Below are positions 23,146 to 33,929 of a stretch of DNA of 64,000 bases, in pieces (the stretch's first letter is position 1; the number at the start of each line of letters is the position of its first letter). The notes under the pieces were generated by a model. The model made no database searches, was not told where the DNA came from, and saw nothing but the letters and a program-made list of their open reading frames with translations. This DNA comes from Physcia stellaris (Eukaryota; Ascomycota; Lecanoromycetes; Caliciales; Physciaceae), in assembly GCA_018902385.1 (NCBI GenBank), contig JABSSW010000014.1:682001-746000 (forward strand). Reading direction: 5' to 3'. The position numbers and the translations under genes were made by a program.

Positions 23146-24186
23146 CTATAGGCTTTGAATGTGAAAGCAATTTACTAGGTGTAAATTCACTTTACCTGTT
23201 CGACCTATTCTGTACCATCCGTTGTTCTTTGTCAACCTGTTATTCTCCTCATGACTATGGCGTATGCATACAATAGTGCCTATACTGGCACCAGCTCTAT
23301 CAAAGTAATCCTGAGATGTAGATGACAAGGTCGGGTTGGAATAGTCCTTTTCTTAACGGTAGCCTCGTCGTTGAATGCTGAATGAGAAATAAAACCGAGC
23401 TCTCGCACACGCTGCTATCTGAAGCTTGCGATTAGTAGCCCTGTGTAACACATCTATAATGTATATGACATGTAAATTGTTCAACGATAGAGAATGTCCA
23501 AGAACCGCTGGGATTTTCTGGTGCAAAATAATGAACTTTCAGCCTGGCACAACTCACAAGAAGAATGGAGATAGCCCACGGATTGTCTTGACGAATGAAG
23601 CCGTTAGAAGAGAGGAAAAGAGGAAGAGTGAAAGGCATAATGCGTCCTGAAGAAACACTAACCGCCATATAGGACCCTTTCCAAGGCATCAAAGTCTTCT
23701 CTCGGGGGCAAGACACTCTCATCCCGCAATTTGGACGTTGCATAGCTCGTCCGGCCTTTTTAGATAAGGAAATCCGAATACAGTAGTCTTCTAATCCCCA
23801 GGTTTTCGATTCAACAATATCATGAGGGTGTTCAAGACGTTCTCTTGCACGGCGCCCACACAGTCAGCTAAGACTGTCGCCATCTAACGACAGCAGAGAG
23901 AAGTGCCTTCAGTTCCTGATGAGATTTGATCTACCAACGCTCCGTTAAGAACAGCTCTGTGGGATAGCAGAAGCGCTCTTGCAGTACCCCAAGGGTTCTG
24001 CGCCGCGGGCTGTGTAAGTGGGTCACCCCAAACGGCGTTCCTTCGACATTAGAGAATGGGAGGAGTTATGAAAGGGGACTGTGACAGCTCTTATAGGCTG
24101 GTCTCTATCGTAGCTTCGTTCAATCATACCTTAGTGTACACAAATCGAACGCCTCGCTAAAAGCTCAGTAAATCACACCCAACATC
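23146..24186. other. Intergenic, no gene seen
   Basis: About 1 kb between convergent genes. Only short frames (23426-23650 plus, 23432-23743 minus), none with recognisable features. Confidence 0.5.
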
Positions 24187-25941
24187 TCAATCCTGATAGT
24201 GCTGGAAAAGCGCAGAGATGCTCTCGCCGTAGTGGTTTCGACGTATGGCTTCCGAGATCAACTTAGAGATATCCAATACCACTAACTTCTTGCATGCCCT
24301 CATCCTCTCGGGCTCGATTGGATATGTATTGGTGACGACGATATAGTCTATACACCGACATTCCTCCATCTTTTCCAAAGAATCGTGGCCGAAAAGTCCG
24401 TGCGTGGCTATACAGTACACCTTCTTCGCACCACCGCGCTTGACGACCGTCTCGGCTGCCGCAATCCAAGAGCCGCATTGGTCAATCAAGTCATCGATGA
24501 TTAGCACGACTCTGTCTTTGACGTTGCCAACAAGGGTGATGGTGCGTTCGACCTCTGGGTTCTTGAGACCTGCTTCCTCTTCGTCGGACTCGTCTCTGGC
24601 GTCTGCCGTGCCGCCGAGGGCGTGATCGGAGGGAAACGCAGACATATTGGAGATTACGGAGGATGTCATAGGGTCCGCCACTGGGCCATCGTAATGCGAA
24701 GAGCCAAGACCTGTGTCAGGGAGCGTCGCAAGAGAGCCCGACATTGTCGAAAGTAGAGGAGAAGGGAAGTCGTCATCAACAAGATGACCTTGGATTAATC
24801 TGCCCGTAATGACTTCCCTGGCACGCTCATCAGTGTATTCTTCCACAACGTCATTTGGAAGCCCTAGCCCTCTAGGGGAGGCAATACTCTGGTGGCTTGT
24901 AAATGTTGAAGTAGGAGGAGACGCTGAACCGAGCCTCGTTGATTGGACGAGCGGGCTAGACCTGGGGATATCGTGAGGAGTTCGTATCGGTAATTGAGAC
25001 AAAGGTACATGGCCATTGACTTGCGTTCTTGACCTAGGCTGACTTCGTTGCTGAAAGTCTACCTCTGGCGCACTTGTAGCGTCGATCTGTGTTTCAGCAT
25101 CTCTTTCTGCTGCATTGTCGTGGCTTCCATCGAATGTACTCTGTGTCATCCTTGGTGGCAGAAAGCCACTGTTCATTAAGGAATTACCACCATGAACATC
25201 CGTTCTCCGTCGATCCGTTGTCACCATACCAAAATTAAGCTTCAGAGCGTCCGCCATGCTGGTAACCCGTTTCGTACCACCTGGGTTCTTGCTCACCACA
25301 ACAGCTTCCTTCCATTCAGGGACGTTGTTGCGGATCCATCGCGCTATAAGGGGCTCTGCATGGAGGTTGTCGACAGGTTGGCCGAAGAAACCTTGAGTCG
25401 GTGGTGCCTAGAGCCGTAAGCCAAGAAGCAATTCATGCAACCTCCAAGCTGCTTACATGCAAGTCCACCGTTATGACATGGTGGACTCCGGCCACAGATA
25501 GCAAGTTGGCGAACAGTCTGGCCGTGATAGCACCTCTGTGTGATTTCTTCTTCGACTGGCGCGAATATGGGAAATAGCTTATACAATCAGCTCAAGATAT
25601 GCTAGAATAGGGCAAATACCGCACGTACGGCATCACAGCTAGGATGGTCAGCCAAAGCCATCAGGTCTGGCAAAGCACTGACCAGTGATGGATTTTGCGG
25701 AGCCGCTCTTGCATGCTGAGATCATAATCAATAGCTCCATGACGCTGTCGTTGATCTTTCGGCTCCCACTCTGGACAATGAACACATCTTGCTCTCGGAT
25801 AGAGGTCTCAATACTGATGGATGTTTCTCCATTGCTAAATTTCTTGAGCTCGGCTTTCGCGGGGGAGGTGCCCAATCGTTCACAGATGGATTCCACAAGG
25901 AGTGGATGCGAGGAGCCTGAGAAGATTTTCACTCTCCGCAT
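24187..25941 (-). CDS. Ribose-phosphate pyrophosphokinase with long internal insert (Prs1/Prs5 type)
   Basis: Makes PRPP from ribose 5-phosphate and ATP for nucleotide, histidine and tryptophan synthesis. Four exons: 25941-25683, 25638-25629 (10 nt), 25577-25457 and 25407-24187; 536 residues. The 10-nt exon is required to read ITAVMPYFPYSRQ, a conserved PRS segment. Start chosen at MRRVKIF, which matches family N-termini; an in-frame ATG 54 bases upstream is less likely. Domains: N-terminal half (1-198) with FSNGETS, PYFPYSRQ and the catalytic-loop segment SKNPGGTKR; a low-complexity insert (about 199-418); C-terminal half with the PRPP-binding loop LIIDDLIDQCGSW. Yeast Prs1 and Prs5 carry comparable non-homologous inserts and link PRPP synthesis to cell-wall signalling. 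The loop has QCG where canonical subunits have TAG, so this subunit may be regulatory. Confidence 0.9.
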
Positions 25942-26567
25942 GGTGATTGTAGACTGGTGGGCCTCAAGCTCTCTCCAGGAGCAAGGGAGCTTCAATGTGG
26001 GCGAAAGAGGCCCACTATTCTAGTGTACTGTAACTTTACTAACTCACGTATTGCTCGTATCAAAGCGCGCTAGGCATGATACCTTACTTTGATCTGACCA
26101 CCTCGGCTTTCCTTCCATAGCACCAGACCATGGGAATGGCTTGAAAGGAATACCGAAAAGCTGGAATAGATCATAGTACTAACGTCATGCAGTGCAAAAT
26201 ACCATGATTTGAGAGTCACCATAGGCTACGCTACAGCCCAAGCTTAGAAAGACAGGGAGGCGATGTAATTAAGGTGGAGTGTCTATATACTCCATTGCTG
26301 CATGCATAATCGATACTCTAAGAGCGTCCGTTGACGATGTGACATTAGAGCCAATCCCAAACTGACTCAGCAACTCCAGTCTTGACGACCAGCTCAAGAA
26401 GAAGCTGATCATACCGCATCGCTCGCTCGGGAAAATCATAAGAAGATTCTGTCATAAGCCATCTAAACACGTAACGCAATTGGGACCTTCGGCTGGATTT
26501 CATATCCTTCTGATAAATTGTCTTATCCCATCATTGACTGAGTCGGCCACTTCATCCTTGAGCAATC
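25942..26567. other. Intergenic, no gene seen
   Basis: About 0.6 kb between the PRPP synthetase start and the 3' end of the next minus-strand gene. It should hold the PRPP synthetase promoter. No other structure noticed. Confidence 0.5.
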
Positions 26568-27509
26568 TTATGCTCCGACTGCCACCCTGTCGGTAACCCC
26601 TTTTGTGATCGATGTGAGCGGCCTGAGTGTCCAAGTCCATCTGTAATGGAATTTGGTTCTGATGTGGCGCGATTCGATTTGACTATCAATTTGGCCGAAC
26701 TTGGTCCACATGTCTAGAAATTCGCCGTCTTCTTTGATGCTGCCCCTTTCAATGTCCACCTTGAGCGCCCGTTCTTTTGCCATACAGACCCTGTTGGTGA
26801 ATGCTTCCATAGTACGGTTATACTCTGCGCGAAAGCTATCAAGGGCGCGGTCAATCTTATCCTGGACATATCGGGCGGAACTGGGCCCCAGTTGGGTCTC
26901 GGTAATCCAAACATTCGCTACTTCGTTGCAGTCAGCGTAGCGAATGACATCCTCGTTAAAAAAAGCTGTTTCAGAGAAACAAAATTGCAGACGTAGTGTT
27001 TGAAGTGAGCAGCCAGCGTTTGATAGGAACATCATGATTGGCGTCAACTTGTCAACGAAACTATGATAACGATCTCCAGATTCATGACGGGGCGGGTATT
27101 TGGTTTGTCCGCCATTGGGTAAGTCAAGGTGATCGTAGTGGGTTTGTCCGCAATTGAGTAAGTCAAGCTGATCGTATGGTCACCAAAGTCGGTTCTCAAA
27201 GGCAAGGAAAGAGGTACTTACATGCTTGATTCTTTTCAAATTCTTGTAACTAGGATCATTCCTGAGAAAACTCAACCATGCCGGGCTGTACGAAGCATAA
27301 CGGAAACGGTTGCGCTCAAACAAGACTATTGACGCTTCGTCGTATATCTGTTTGCAAGTGCGAAGCACAGCAGAGTGTATGTTGTTGCGATGTTTGTCGT
27401 TGGGAGCTTTCTGTATCCTGAGTCTAATAGCACTTTCTTTGCTAATCAAAATCTCCTCGTAGATCTGGTTGCGGATCTCCAATGGTACTTTCTCCAGAAA
27501 GATCGCCAT
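26568..27509 (-). CDS. 2EXR/F-box-like fungal protein
   Basis: Exon 1 27509-27184 and exon 2 27060-26568, 272 residues. Residues 1-20 (FLEKVPLEIRNQIYEEIL) match the opening of fungal 2EXR/F-box-like proteins (L-P-x-E-[IV]-R-N-x-I-Y), followed by LRTCKQIYDEAS, the second conserved piece of that family. The C-terminal half is charged and helical. The exon junction is inferred: a donor at 27183 (GTGACC) and an acceptor at 27061 keep the frame, while the stronger-looking donor GTAAGT at 27226 does not join in frame. Function unknown; in fungi this is a large, fast-evolving family. Confidence 0.65.
27101..27176. repeat. Imperfect 37-bp tandem duplication inside an intron
   Basis: Copies 27101-27137 and 27140-27176, 33 of 37 bases identical, lie within the proposed intron of the 2EXR-like gene. 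Each copy contains GTTTGTCCGC and AAGTCAA, so the candidate splice signals are duplicated too. Confidence 0.8.
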
Positions 27510-28198
27510 TCTTGAAAGTAGTATGCCAGGGACAAATGGGTAATAATATGATGAGAGGAATGTAAGTCGATGGCGTCAAGGGGAAAGTGAATGTCTGTGA
27601 TGAAATCAATTCGAGAAAACACCACTTCATTTACATGGTTAGTGTTGAAGCAGAGCAATTATGCACTTATTTCCGCAACATGAAATCTCAAGCCGTCTCA
27701 TCAAGGTGATGAGCACTAGATCTCCATTCGGAATATTCAACCAAAAGTTGAGTACGGTACACCTGAGTTGCGGATTGCAGATACAACCGGCTTCGATGCA
27801 TGTACCTCCCGAGTCCCACAGAATCTTTGTAAGTGATGCAAGGGAGTGGGGATAATCAGCCACCATCCCATGATACCAACGAGCCTGGCAACTGGTGTGT
27901 CAAACAACTACGAAGTGTACGATTTTTAGATGACTTCCTCCGCTGTAATGTCAATAGAAAGGATGGCAAAGGAGTGGGATCTGAAGGTATGTCCTAAAGT
28001 CATAACTGCTGTGGGTGAGGAACCCCAGCTAAAGAGCTCCATCATATCCCTCCTCCCCCTGGCTTCTTGGGGCTGCTTTTCTTCTCGCAGACGAGTCGCA
28101 GTCAATGGCCGTCCTGCAGTTTCATTAAGCAGGCCGATGCAATTGATAACAGTAAAAGTCGTTGAGGGGGCATAGTATTTTCCATTACCGTCCAGACA
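27510..28198. other. Intergenic, no gene seen
   Basis: About 0.7 kb. Short frames at 27442-27866 and 27930-28175 have no recognisable domain. Contains the 2EXR gene's upstream side and the eIF2-alpha 3' side. Confidence 0.45.
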
Positions 28199-29359
28199 TC
28201 ATATCGTCTCTGTAACCACAGCCTCGTCACTCTCACTCTCCTCTTCATCCCCACTAACCTCCGCATTTTCCCTCTCCCTTTTCTCCATCAGTGCCTGCAG
28301 TTCCGCATCATCGTTCTCTGTGACCGCCTTCGGCGCCATTTTCGTCACACACGCTCCCCCATTCGCTCGGATGTTATTCTCAATCTCCGTGATCGCAACC
28401 TCTAGCGTGCTTATCCCTGTATGCTTCTCCAGGCACTGCGAGGTGAGTACGTACAGTGGCGGCGAGACTAGCTTTACTTTGACTTGCGTGTCGGGTGTGT
28501 TCTGAGCTTCGGCGGCACGGAGAGCATTTTTGACAGCATCGATGCCTTCGTAGCCGAAGCAGGTTACTTCGACATCGGCGCGGACTTTTGTGGGTTGGGG
28601 GTCAGACGTTTGGAGATGTAGGATTGGAGTTCGTTCTTGACGACCTCTGAGGGGAAAGTCACCTCGTTCCATACGTCAGGGTTCCTGCAGGTATAGTATC
28701 AGCAGCCCGGTGCTTAGGATACTTGGGCAAAGAAAACGTACGTTATTGAGAGCTTGAAGGCATCAACTGCGTGCCCGTACTTCTTATTCAATGGCCAGCC
28801 AATCTCTTGATATAGCGTTTCCATAGGGGTTTTGGTTTTTTCAGCAACATGCCGCATTATTGATGCTACCATTTTGCCCTTGTTGAAGCGCTCTTCGCAT
28901 TTTACGATATCTTCGGGGGAGACCCGTCGTTTGGATAGATCAATATATCCTTGCCTCCTGTCAGCGGCTGGCCAGGTCTCCTACAGTTCCCGGCAAGAGA
29001 CGGATTGTACCCTTTTCCTTGTCCACCCTCAGCACGACAACAACTTCATTCCTTCCCACGCGAATAAGCTTCTGTATACTTCGAATACGCCGTCTTGAAA
29101 GTTCGGAAAGTAAGATCATGCCATCTATGTTGTCGTATTCGAGGAGTTTGACGTATGCACCCATTTCTGCTATCTGCATGTACCGTAAGGTCCTTATGAG
29201 TCAGGCATTGCGTACTTAGTAGGCTTACTTGTTTAACCTGTCCGCAAGTTAGTTGTTTCTCAGAGCATGGAGTGGACATGCACAGCTTACATTGACCATG
29301 ACGAAGCTGTCGATCTCCGGATATTTCTCCTCATAGAAGCGACAATTTGTCAATGACAT
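28199..29359 (-). CDS. SUI2: Translation initiation factor eIF2 alpha subunit
   Basis: Part of the eIF2 complex that brings initiator tRNA to the ribosome. Five exons: 29359-29291, 29237-29229 (9 nt), 29173-29011, 28949-28742 and 28684-28199; about 311 residues. The N-terminal S1 fold, [14 protein letters not shown] with the regulatory Ser (residue 52 counting Met, classic Ser51) and YIDLSKRR identify it beyond doubt. The C-terminal part contains [11 protein letters not shown] and an acidic tail (EEESESDE). The 9-nt exon encodes Val-Lys-Gln of the universally conserved segment MVNVKQIAEM. In exon 5 the frame breaks at a run of five C (plus-strand G run ending near 28601); one more C would restore the conserved KRLTPQPTK reading. 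As the gene is essential, a consensus error is the likely cause. Confidence 0.96.
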
Positions 29360-29891
29360 CGTGGCGGTCTTTTCTCCGCTTGCTCGGCGTACAAGGAGAT
29401 TAGATGATTGCTGTGAAATTCGTCAAGCCTTGCATGTACATGTATTGAATGTCTGTGCAGAGTTTCTGATCTGTTATTAATTGTTGAGGGGCTGCAATAT
29501 CTTGCGCCGCAGTGGAAGTACAGGTGAATGAACAAAAATTTCGAAACGAAGTCAATCGCTTTAGAAGTCTTGAAGGTGGGATTCCAGAAGGCAGTTTGAC
29601 GCGGCAGGGCTGAAGCTGACTCATCGGCTAGTTCTATCCTGTTGCCAAGCAGTACGGAGGTACTTGATCTTCAGGTCAACAACCTTCTCAATATTATTGA
29701 TATTTGGACTCTGTCTGACTCGGAGAATGAGAGCTTGAATAGCTAAGAACTGCATTAGATGTCTCACATTCGGCTTTCTTCTATTTAGTCGAAGTCCAGC
29801 TGGGCATTCGAAAGTGCCATATTTGACACGGAATGGCTTTCTCATAGAAAGTAGCTGCGTCCTTTCGTGAGTGTTTGTCGCTGGCTGATTT
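29360..29891. other. Intergenic, no gene seen
   Basis: About 0.5 kb: eIF2-alpha upstream region and 3' flank of the next minus-strand gene. Frames 29350-29624 and the upper part of 29621-29980 lack any recognisable feature. Confidence 0.45.
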
Positions 29892-31016
29892 TCATTCACT
29901 ATCCGAATTCGAATCGGGCTCTGAGTTATCACCATCGTCGAATCCAGCGCCACCCCAACGACCTTTCCTTTCTCGCTCATAATTCGAGTCGTTCAGCGAC
30001 CAGTACTCGTCTTTCCAGCCAGATACCTCATCCGCCAGCTCCTCGCCGCTGGACGAATTTGCGTCAAGCTTTCCTACGAGATCAAATTCACCTAAGCAAT
30101 CCCAGTACATTCTACCTTTGAACGTGCCATTTGACAGGAATTTGAAATTTGCAAAGTTCCCGGGCCATAGGTTGATTCACCCTCGCCTGTCTCACGACCA
30201 CGCCAGAGAAATCGAATTACGTTGTCTGTAGGATTTGTGGAAGAACAGGAGCGCAATTTTCCTTCAACCTCACCAAAGTCAAAGGAGCCCCAAAGATGCC
30301 CCGCGGTGGCTGATGGAGCCAGCTGGAGGGTTAGGGGGCCGTCGACATCCCATCCATCCGAGACCTCTGGAGCAGCGATGACATACGTACCGCTGATCTT
30401 ATTGATATCAAGCCGTTGCTTCAGCAAGCAAGTTAGTAAGAGACGACGTTAAAGAAGTATCTTGACAAACCGGTCTGCCTTTCTGCTTCTTCCCAGATCC
30501 TACTGCTGTTGAAGCCTGTTCTTGAACCTCTGCCATCAAAGCATCATCCTCCCTCTTCCTTTTCTTGTATGCAATCTCCTTGATTTCTCGTTCCTTCTCC
30601 TTCGCTTTCTCTTTCTCTTCCAGTAATACTGCCTCCTTAGCTTTGAACCGAGCCTCCAGTTCTTTCTCTAATTTTAGAATATGCTCTGGCACGCGCAGTT
30701 CCGTCTTAGAATCGCCGAATGCGGCCAGCAAAGCCTTCTTAGCAGCTGACTTGGACTTGAGAGGCTTCAGACCATAGTGCAGTAATTGGGCACAATAGAA
30801 GTATTGAGTCTCGTCCCTATGATTTGGCGGATTCTTGCGCAGTTTGCCGGCTTTGGTATACTTTGCAGCCTCTGCATCGTATGTCAGGAGATTGTAGAGT
30901 TCTTTGCTTTCGCATCGCTTATATGGACAACCACGATCTTTGTCAAATATGTGGAAGCTACTATGGGTATCGTAAGTGAAGGGCGGGGACTCCACCTTTG
31001 TGTAGACGTATGGCAT
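29892..31016 (-). CDS. Fungal protein of unknown function with coiled coil and beta-rich C-terminal domain
   Basis: Exon 1 31016-30471 and exon 2 30418-29892; the 52-bp intron has branch-like TACTAAC and ends GAAG. Residues 1-100 are a conserved-looking soluble domain starting PYVYTKVESPPF. Residues 115-170 are strongly charged (Glu/Lys/Arg) and probably a coiled coil. Exon 2 starts with SGTYVIAAPEV and FDFGEVEGKL, a repeating beta-strand pattern ending in an acidic tail (SEPDSNSDSE). A single frame break sits at the GGG of 30160-30162 (plus-strand CCC): beyond it the protein-like reading (GTFKGRMYWDCLGEF) continues only in the neighbouring frame, as if one base were missing. An alternative 65-bp intron covering the break is possible but would remove protein-like sequence. 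I do not recognise a function. Confidence 0.72.
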
Positions 31017-31392
31017 TGTCAGTTATTGGATGATTGGTTTCAATCAAGCATTATGTAGATCGTCCAAGCTTTGAAGACAGCAAGTGGGAAGAGAAAATGG
31101 GAGAAACACTTGGACATTGATTCAATTGATACCAGCAGAAGTCAAAAGCTTCAAACGACCATTCGCGAAAGCATGTGACAATTGGACCCTGCATGCTCTG
31201 CTGCCCGTCATTTTCTCCGCCAAGCCCCTGCATCTTGGCGCATATCCAGGTTTTGGAAAGATGGAGATGCGATATCAACCTCAACTCTATCGTTATTGAT
31301 GCCTGATCTCTTGTGAAAAGAAGTCTTCCCCTTCTCCCTTACAAAATATCTGGGCTTAGAGCCCTCCATTGGCCTTCTCAGGCTCTGTAACC
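31017..31392. promoter_or_regulatory. Shared upstream region of two divergent genes
   Basis: 376 bp between the minus-strand unknown gene and the plus-strand Yvc1-like gene. Expected to contain both promoters. The CT-rich stretch CTTCCCCTTCTCCC near 31325 is a plausible core-promoter pyrimidine tract for the channel gene. No specific factor site recognised. Confidence 0.4.
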
Positions 31393-33799
31393 ATGGTCCA
31401 ATGGAAGAAACTCTTCTCCGCCAACGGCAACTCCGAGCACAGGCACCTCCGCGATGAGATGCGCCGCTGTACGTCCCTTCTGTTCAATCCCTACCACTCG
31501 ATGCGGCCTCAGCTCCCATTTCCTCAGAGTGTCAGTACAGCTAATTTCTCCATCCGCAGTCCTCCCTACCTCCGAAAATGACACCCTCCACTCCGCCATC
31601 CCGCCCCGCGTAGTAACGCAAATTGCCCTCCGCCTCCGCTACCAAATCAGCGCCATAATCCCATGCGAGCTCGAAGAATGGAAAATCACCAAAGCCAACT
31701 CCCCCATAATCACGAAAAAAGTGATCCTAACCGCCAAATCCGCCGGCGGCGCCCACCACAGCAGCTGCGTGATCTACTGCCTGTTAGTCTGCAACCGCTG
31801 GTTCCGGCGACAGGCGATGCTGGAGCTATGGGACGCAGACATGCACAACGCGCGCGCGACAGCAGCGGAGGTGCTCGCGAAGCACATCATCGAGATGGAG
31901 GAAGACGAAACCTACCTGCTGGAAGAGCTGCTGCTGAAGCGGTACAGCATCCTCATAAACGGGGAGCAAACGGAGCCCGCGAACGCGATCGAGCGCGCCG
32001 TGGACCTGCACTGCCTGCGCGTCATCGGCAGCTCCGGGTACCAGAAGTGCATCTCCTACCTCTGGCGCGGCTGGCTGGTGCAGGACGACGAGGACCCCAG
32101 CCGCTTCGTGCCCTACGAGCACAAAGCCTCGACCGAGTACCGCGTGCACCTGGACCCGGACCGCATGCGCACCCCGCTGTACCAGAACGCGGTGCAGGTC
32201 TTCTTCTCCGTGCTGTACCTGGTGCTCTACACCCTCGCGATTAACTCGATCAACCACACCGGCGACCTGGACGTCGTCGAAGGCGTCCTGTACCTCATGA
32301 CCGCGGGCTTCCTCTTCGACGAGCTGGCCAAATTCTACAAAGTCGGCCGCTTCTACATCGGCTTCTGGAACGTATTCAACCTCGTACTATACGCGCTGCT
32401 CTGCACCTCCTTCGTGACGCGCATGATCGCCCTCGGCCACCCCGTCGGCGAAGCCAAGCGCGAGCACTTCAACGAGCTGAGCTACAACTTCCTCGCCTTC
32501 TCGGCGCCCATGTTCTGGATGCGCTTGCTGCTGTACCTGGACACGTTCCGCTTCTTCGGCGCCATGCTCGTCGTGCTGAAGGTCATGATGAAGGAGAGCC
32601 TGATTTTCTTCGCGCTGCTGGTCATCGTCTGCGTCGGGTTTTTGCAGGCTTTCATCGGTATGGATCAGGTGGATGACGATGCCCAGGTCACTGCCTTCAT
32701 CATCCAGGCTATGGCCAATTCGGTCATGCAGAGTCCGGATTTCACGGGGTTCGAGAAGTTCGCGCCTCCGTTTGGGATTATTCTGTATTATCTGTTTACT
32801 TTTGTCGTTATGGTTGGTGAGTTCCACCCCTTTTTCCCTCACTTTGTTCCCTCCAAAACCATACCTGTACATCTTTCTCTTCTGCCGAACATCGCCAAAG
32901 CCAGTACCACGACAGCATCTACTCCATCTCAAACGCAATGACATGAACCGCGACCAAGCCCAAGACAAAAGAAAATTACCTACAGGGAATCAAAGCAAGC
33001 TAACGAACCCCCAATCCACAGTCCTCCTCAACATCCTCGTGGCACTCTACAACAGCGCCTACTCCGACATCACCGACAACGCCATCGACGAATACATGGC
33101 CCTCTTCGCGCAGAAATCGCTGCAGTTCGTGCGCGCACCCGACGAAAACGTCTTCATAGCCCGTAAGCCTACATATCTACCTATTTCGTTTTGATTTCCT
33201 CTTAAAGCACATTCGCAAGCCCATTGTATCCTTTCCCTTTCTCTTATCCCCTTTTGCTTTTCGTTCGTCTCTCTTTTCTTGATAGCATCAACAAGCCCTC
33301 CATCCCAAATATCCCAGCTTATCATACACAAGCAAGCAAGCAACAGAATCATAAAAACATCTCATCTCCCCCTCACTAACATACCCCCCCAGCATTCAAC
33401 CTCCTAGAAATATTCCTCCTCATCCTCCCTTTCGAATGGTGGCTCCCAACCGCACGCTACGAGCGCCTGAACAACTACGTAATGGGCATCATCTACTCGC
33501 CCCTGCTGCTCATAACCGCCTGGCTGGAAACGAAGCAAGCGAGAAAGGTGAAGCACAACCGCCGGCACGGCGAAAGCGACGAGGATACGACCGAGGAATG
33601 GGAACAGGGCGTGGGCAGCGAGATGGATTTCGAGGGCGAAGGGTGGGCGAAGAAGGTCGAGAGCACGCGGCCGAATGTGGAGACTGATGCTGCGGTGTTG
33701 GAGATTAGGGAGGTTATGGGGAAGGTGGAGTATTTGACGAAGGTGGTGGAGGGGTTGAAGAGGGAGAAGGGGGTGGGGGTGGAGGATGGGAAGTCGTGA
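31393..33799 (+). CDS. YVC1: Yvc1/TRPY-type vacuolar cation channel
   Basis: TRP-family channel that releases Ca2+ from the vacuole on osmotic or mechanical stress. Four exons: 31393-31468, 31560-32816, 33022-33162 and 33393-33799; 626 residues (yeast Yvc1 is 675). A soluble N-terminal region (1-245, including DLHCLRVIGSSGYQKCISYLWRG) precedes about six hydrophobic spans: near VQVFFSVLYLVLYTLAI, VLYLMTAGFLF, FWNVFNLVLYALLC, FLAFSAPMFWMRLLLYL, SLIFFALLVIVCVGFLQAF and IILYYLFTFVVMVVLLNILV, with the FIGMD and SPDF stretches forming the pore region between the last two. The post-S6 segment LLNILVALYNSAYSDI is typical of fungal TRPs. The C-terminus is acidic and ends in a short helix. The first ~1 kb of exon 2 is much richer in GC than neighbouring genes, which produces long false frames. 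Confidence 0.92.
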
Positions 33800-33929
33800 G
33801 GATGGGAAGGAGTGAGGATGGGGAAAGGGGTGTAGATAGGGATTGGGGGAGGACGTACCGATGCGATAAGCTAGGTGTTTCTTTTGGTACATATTCTTTT
33901 TTTCCCCTGTAGCAATACACTCGGTAGGC

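Noticed and set aside
31663-32244. 193-residue plus-strand frame overlapping the channel gene
   Set aside because: Arg/Pro-rich shadow of a GC-rich exon; the other frame encodes the conserved channel.
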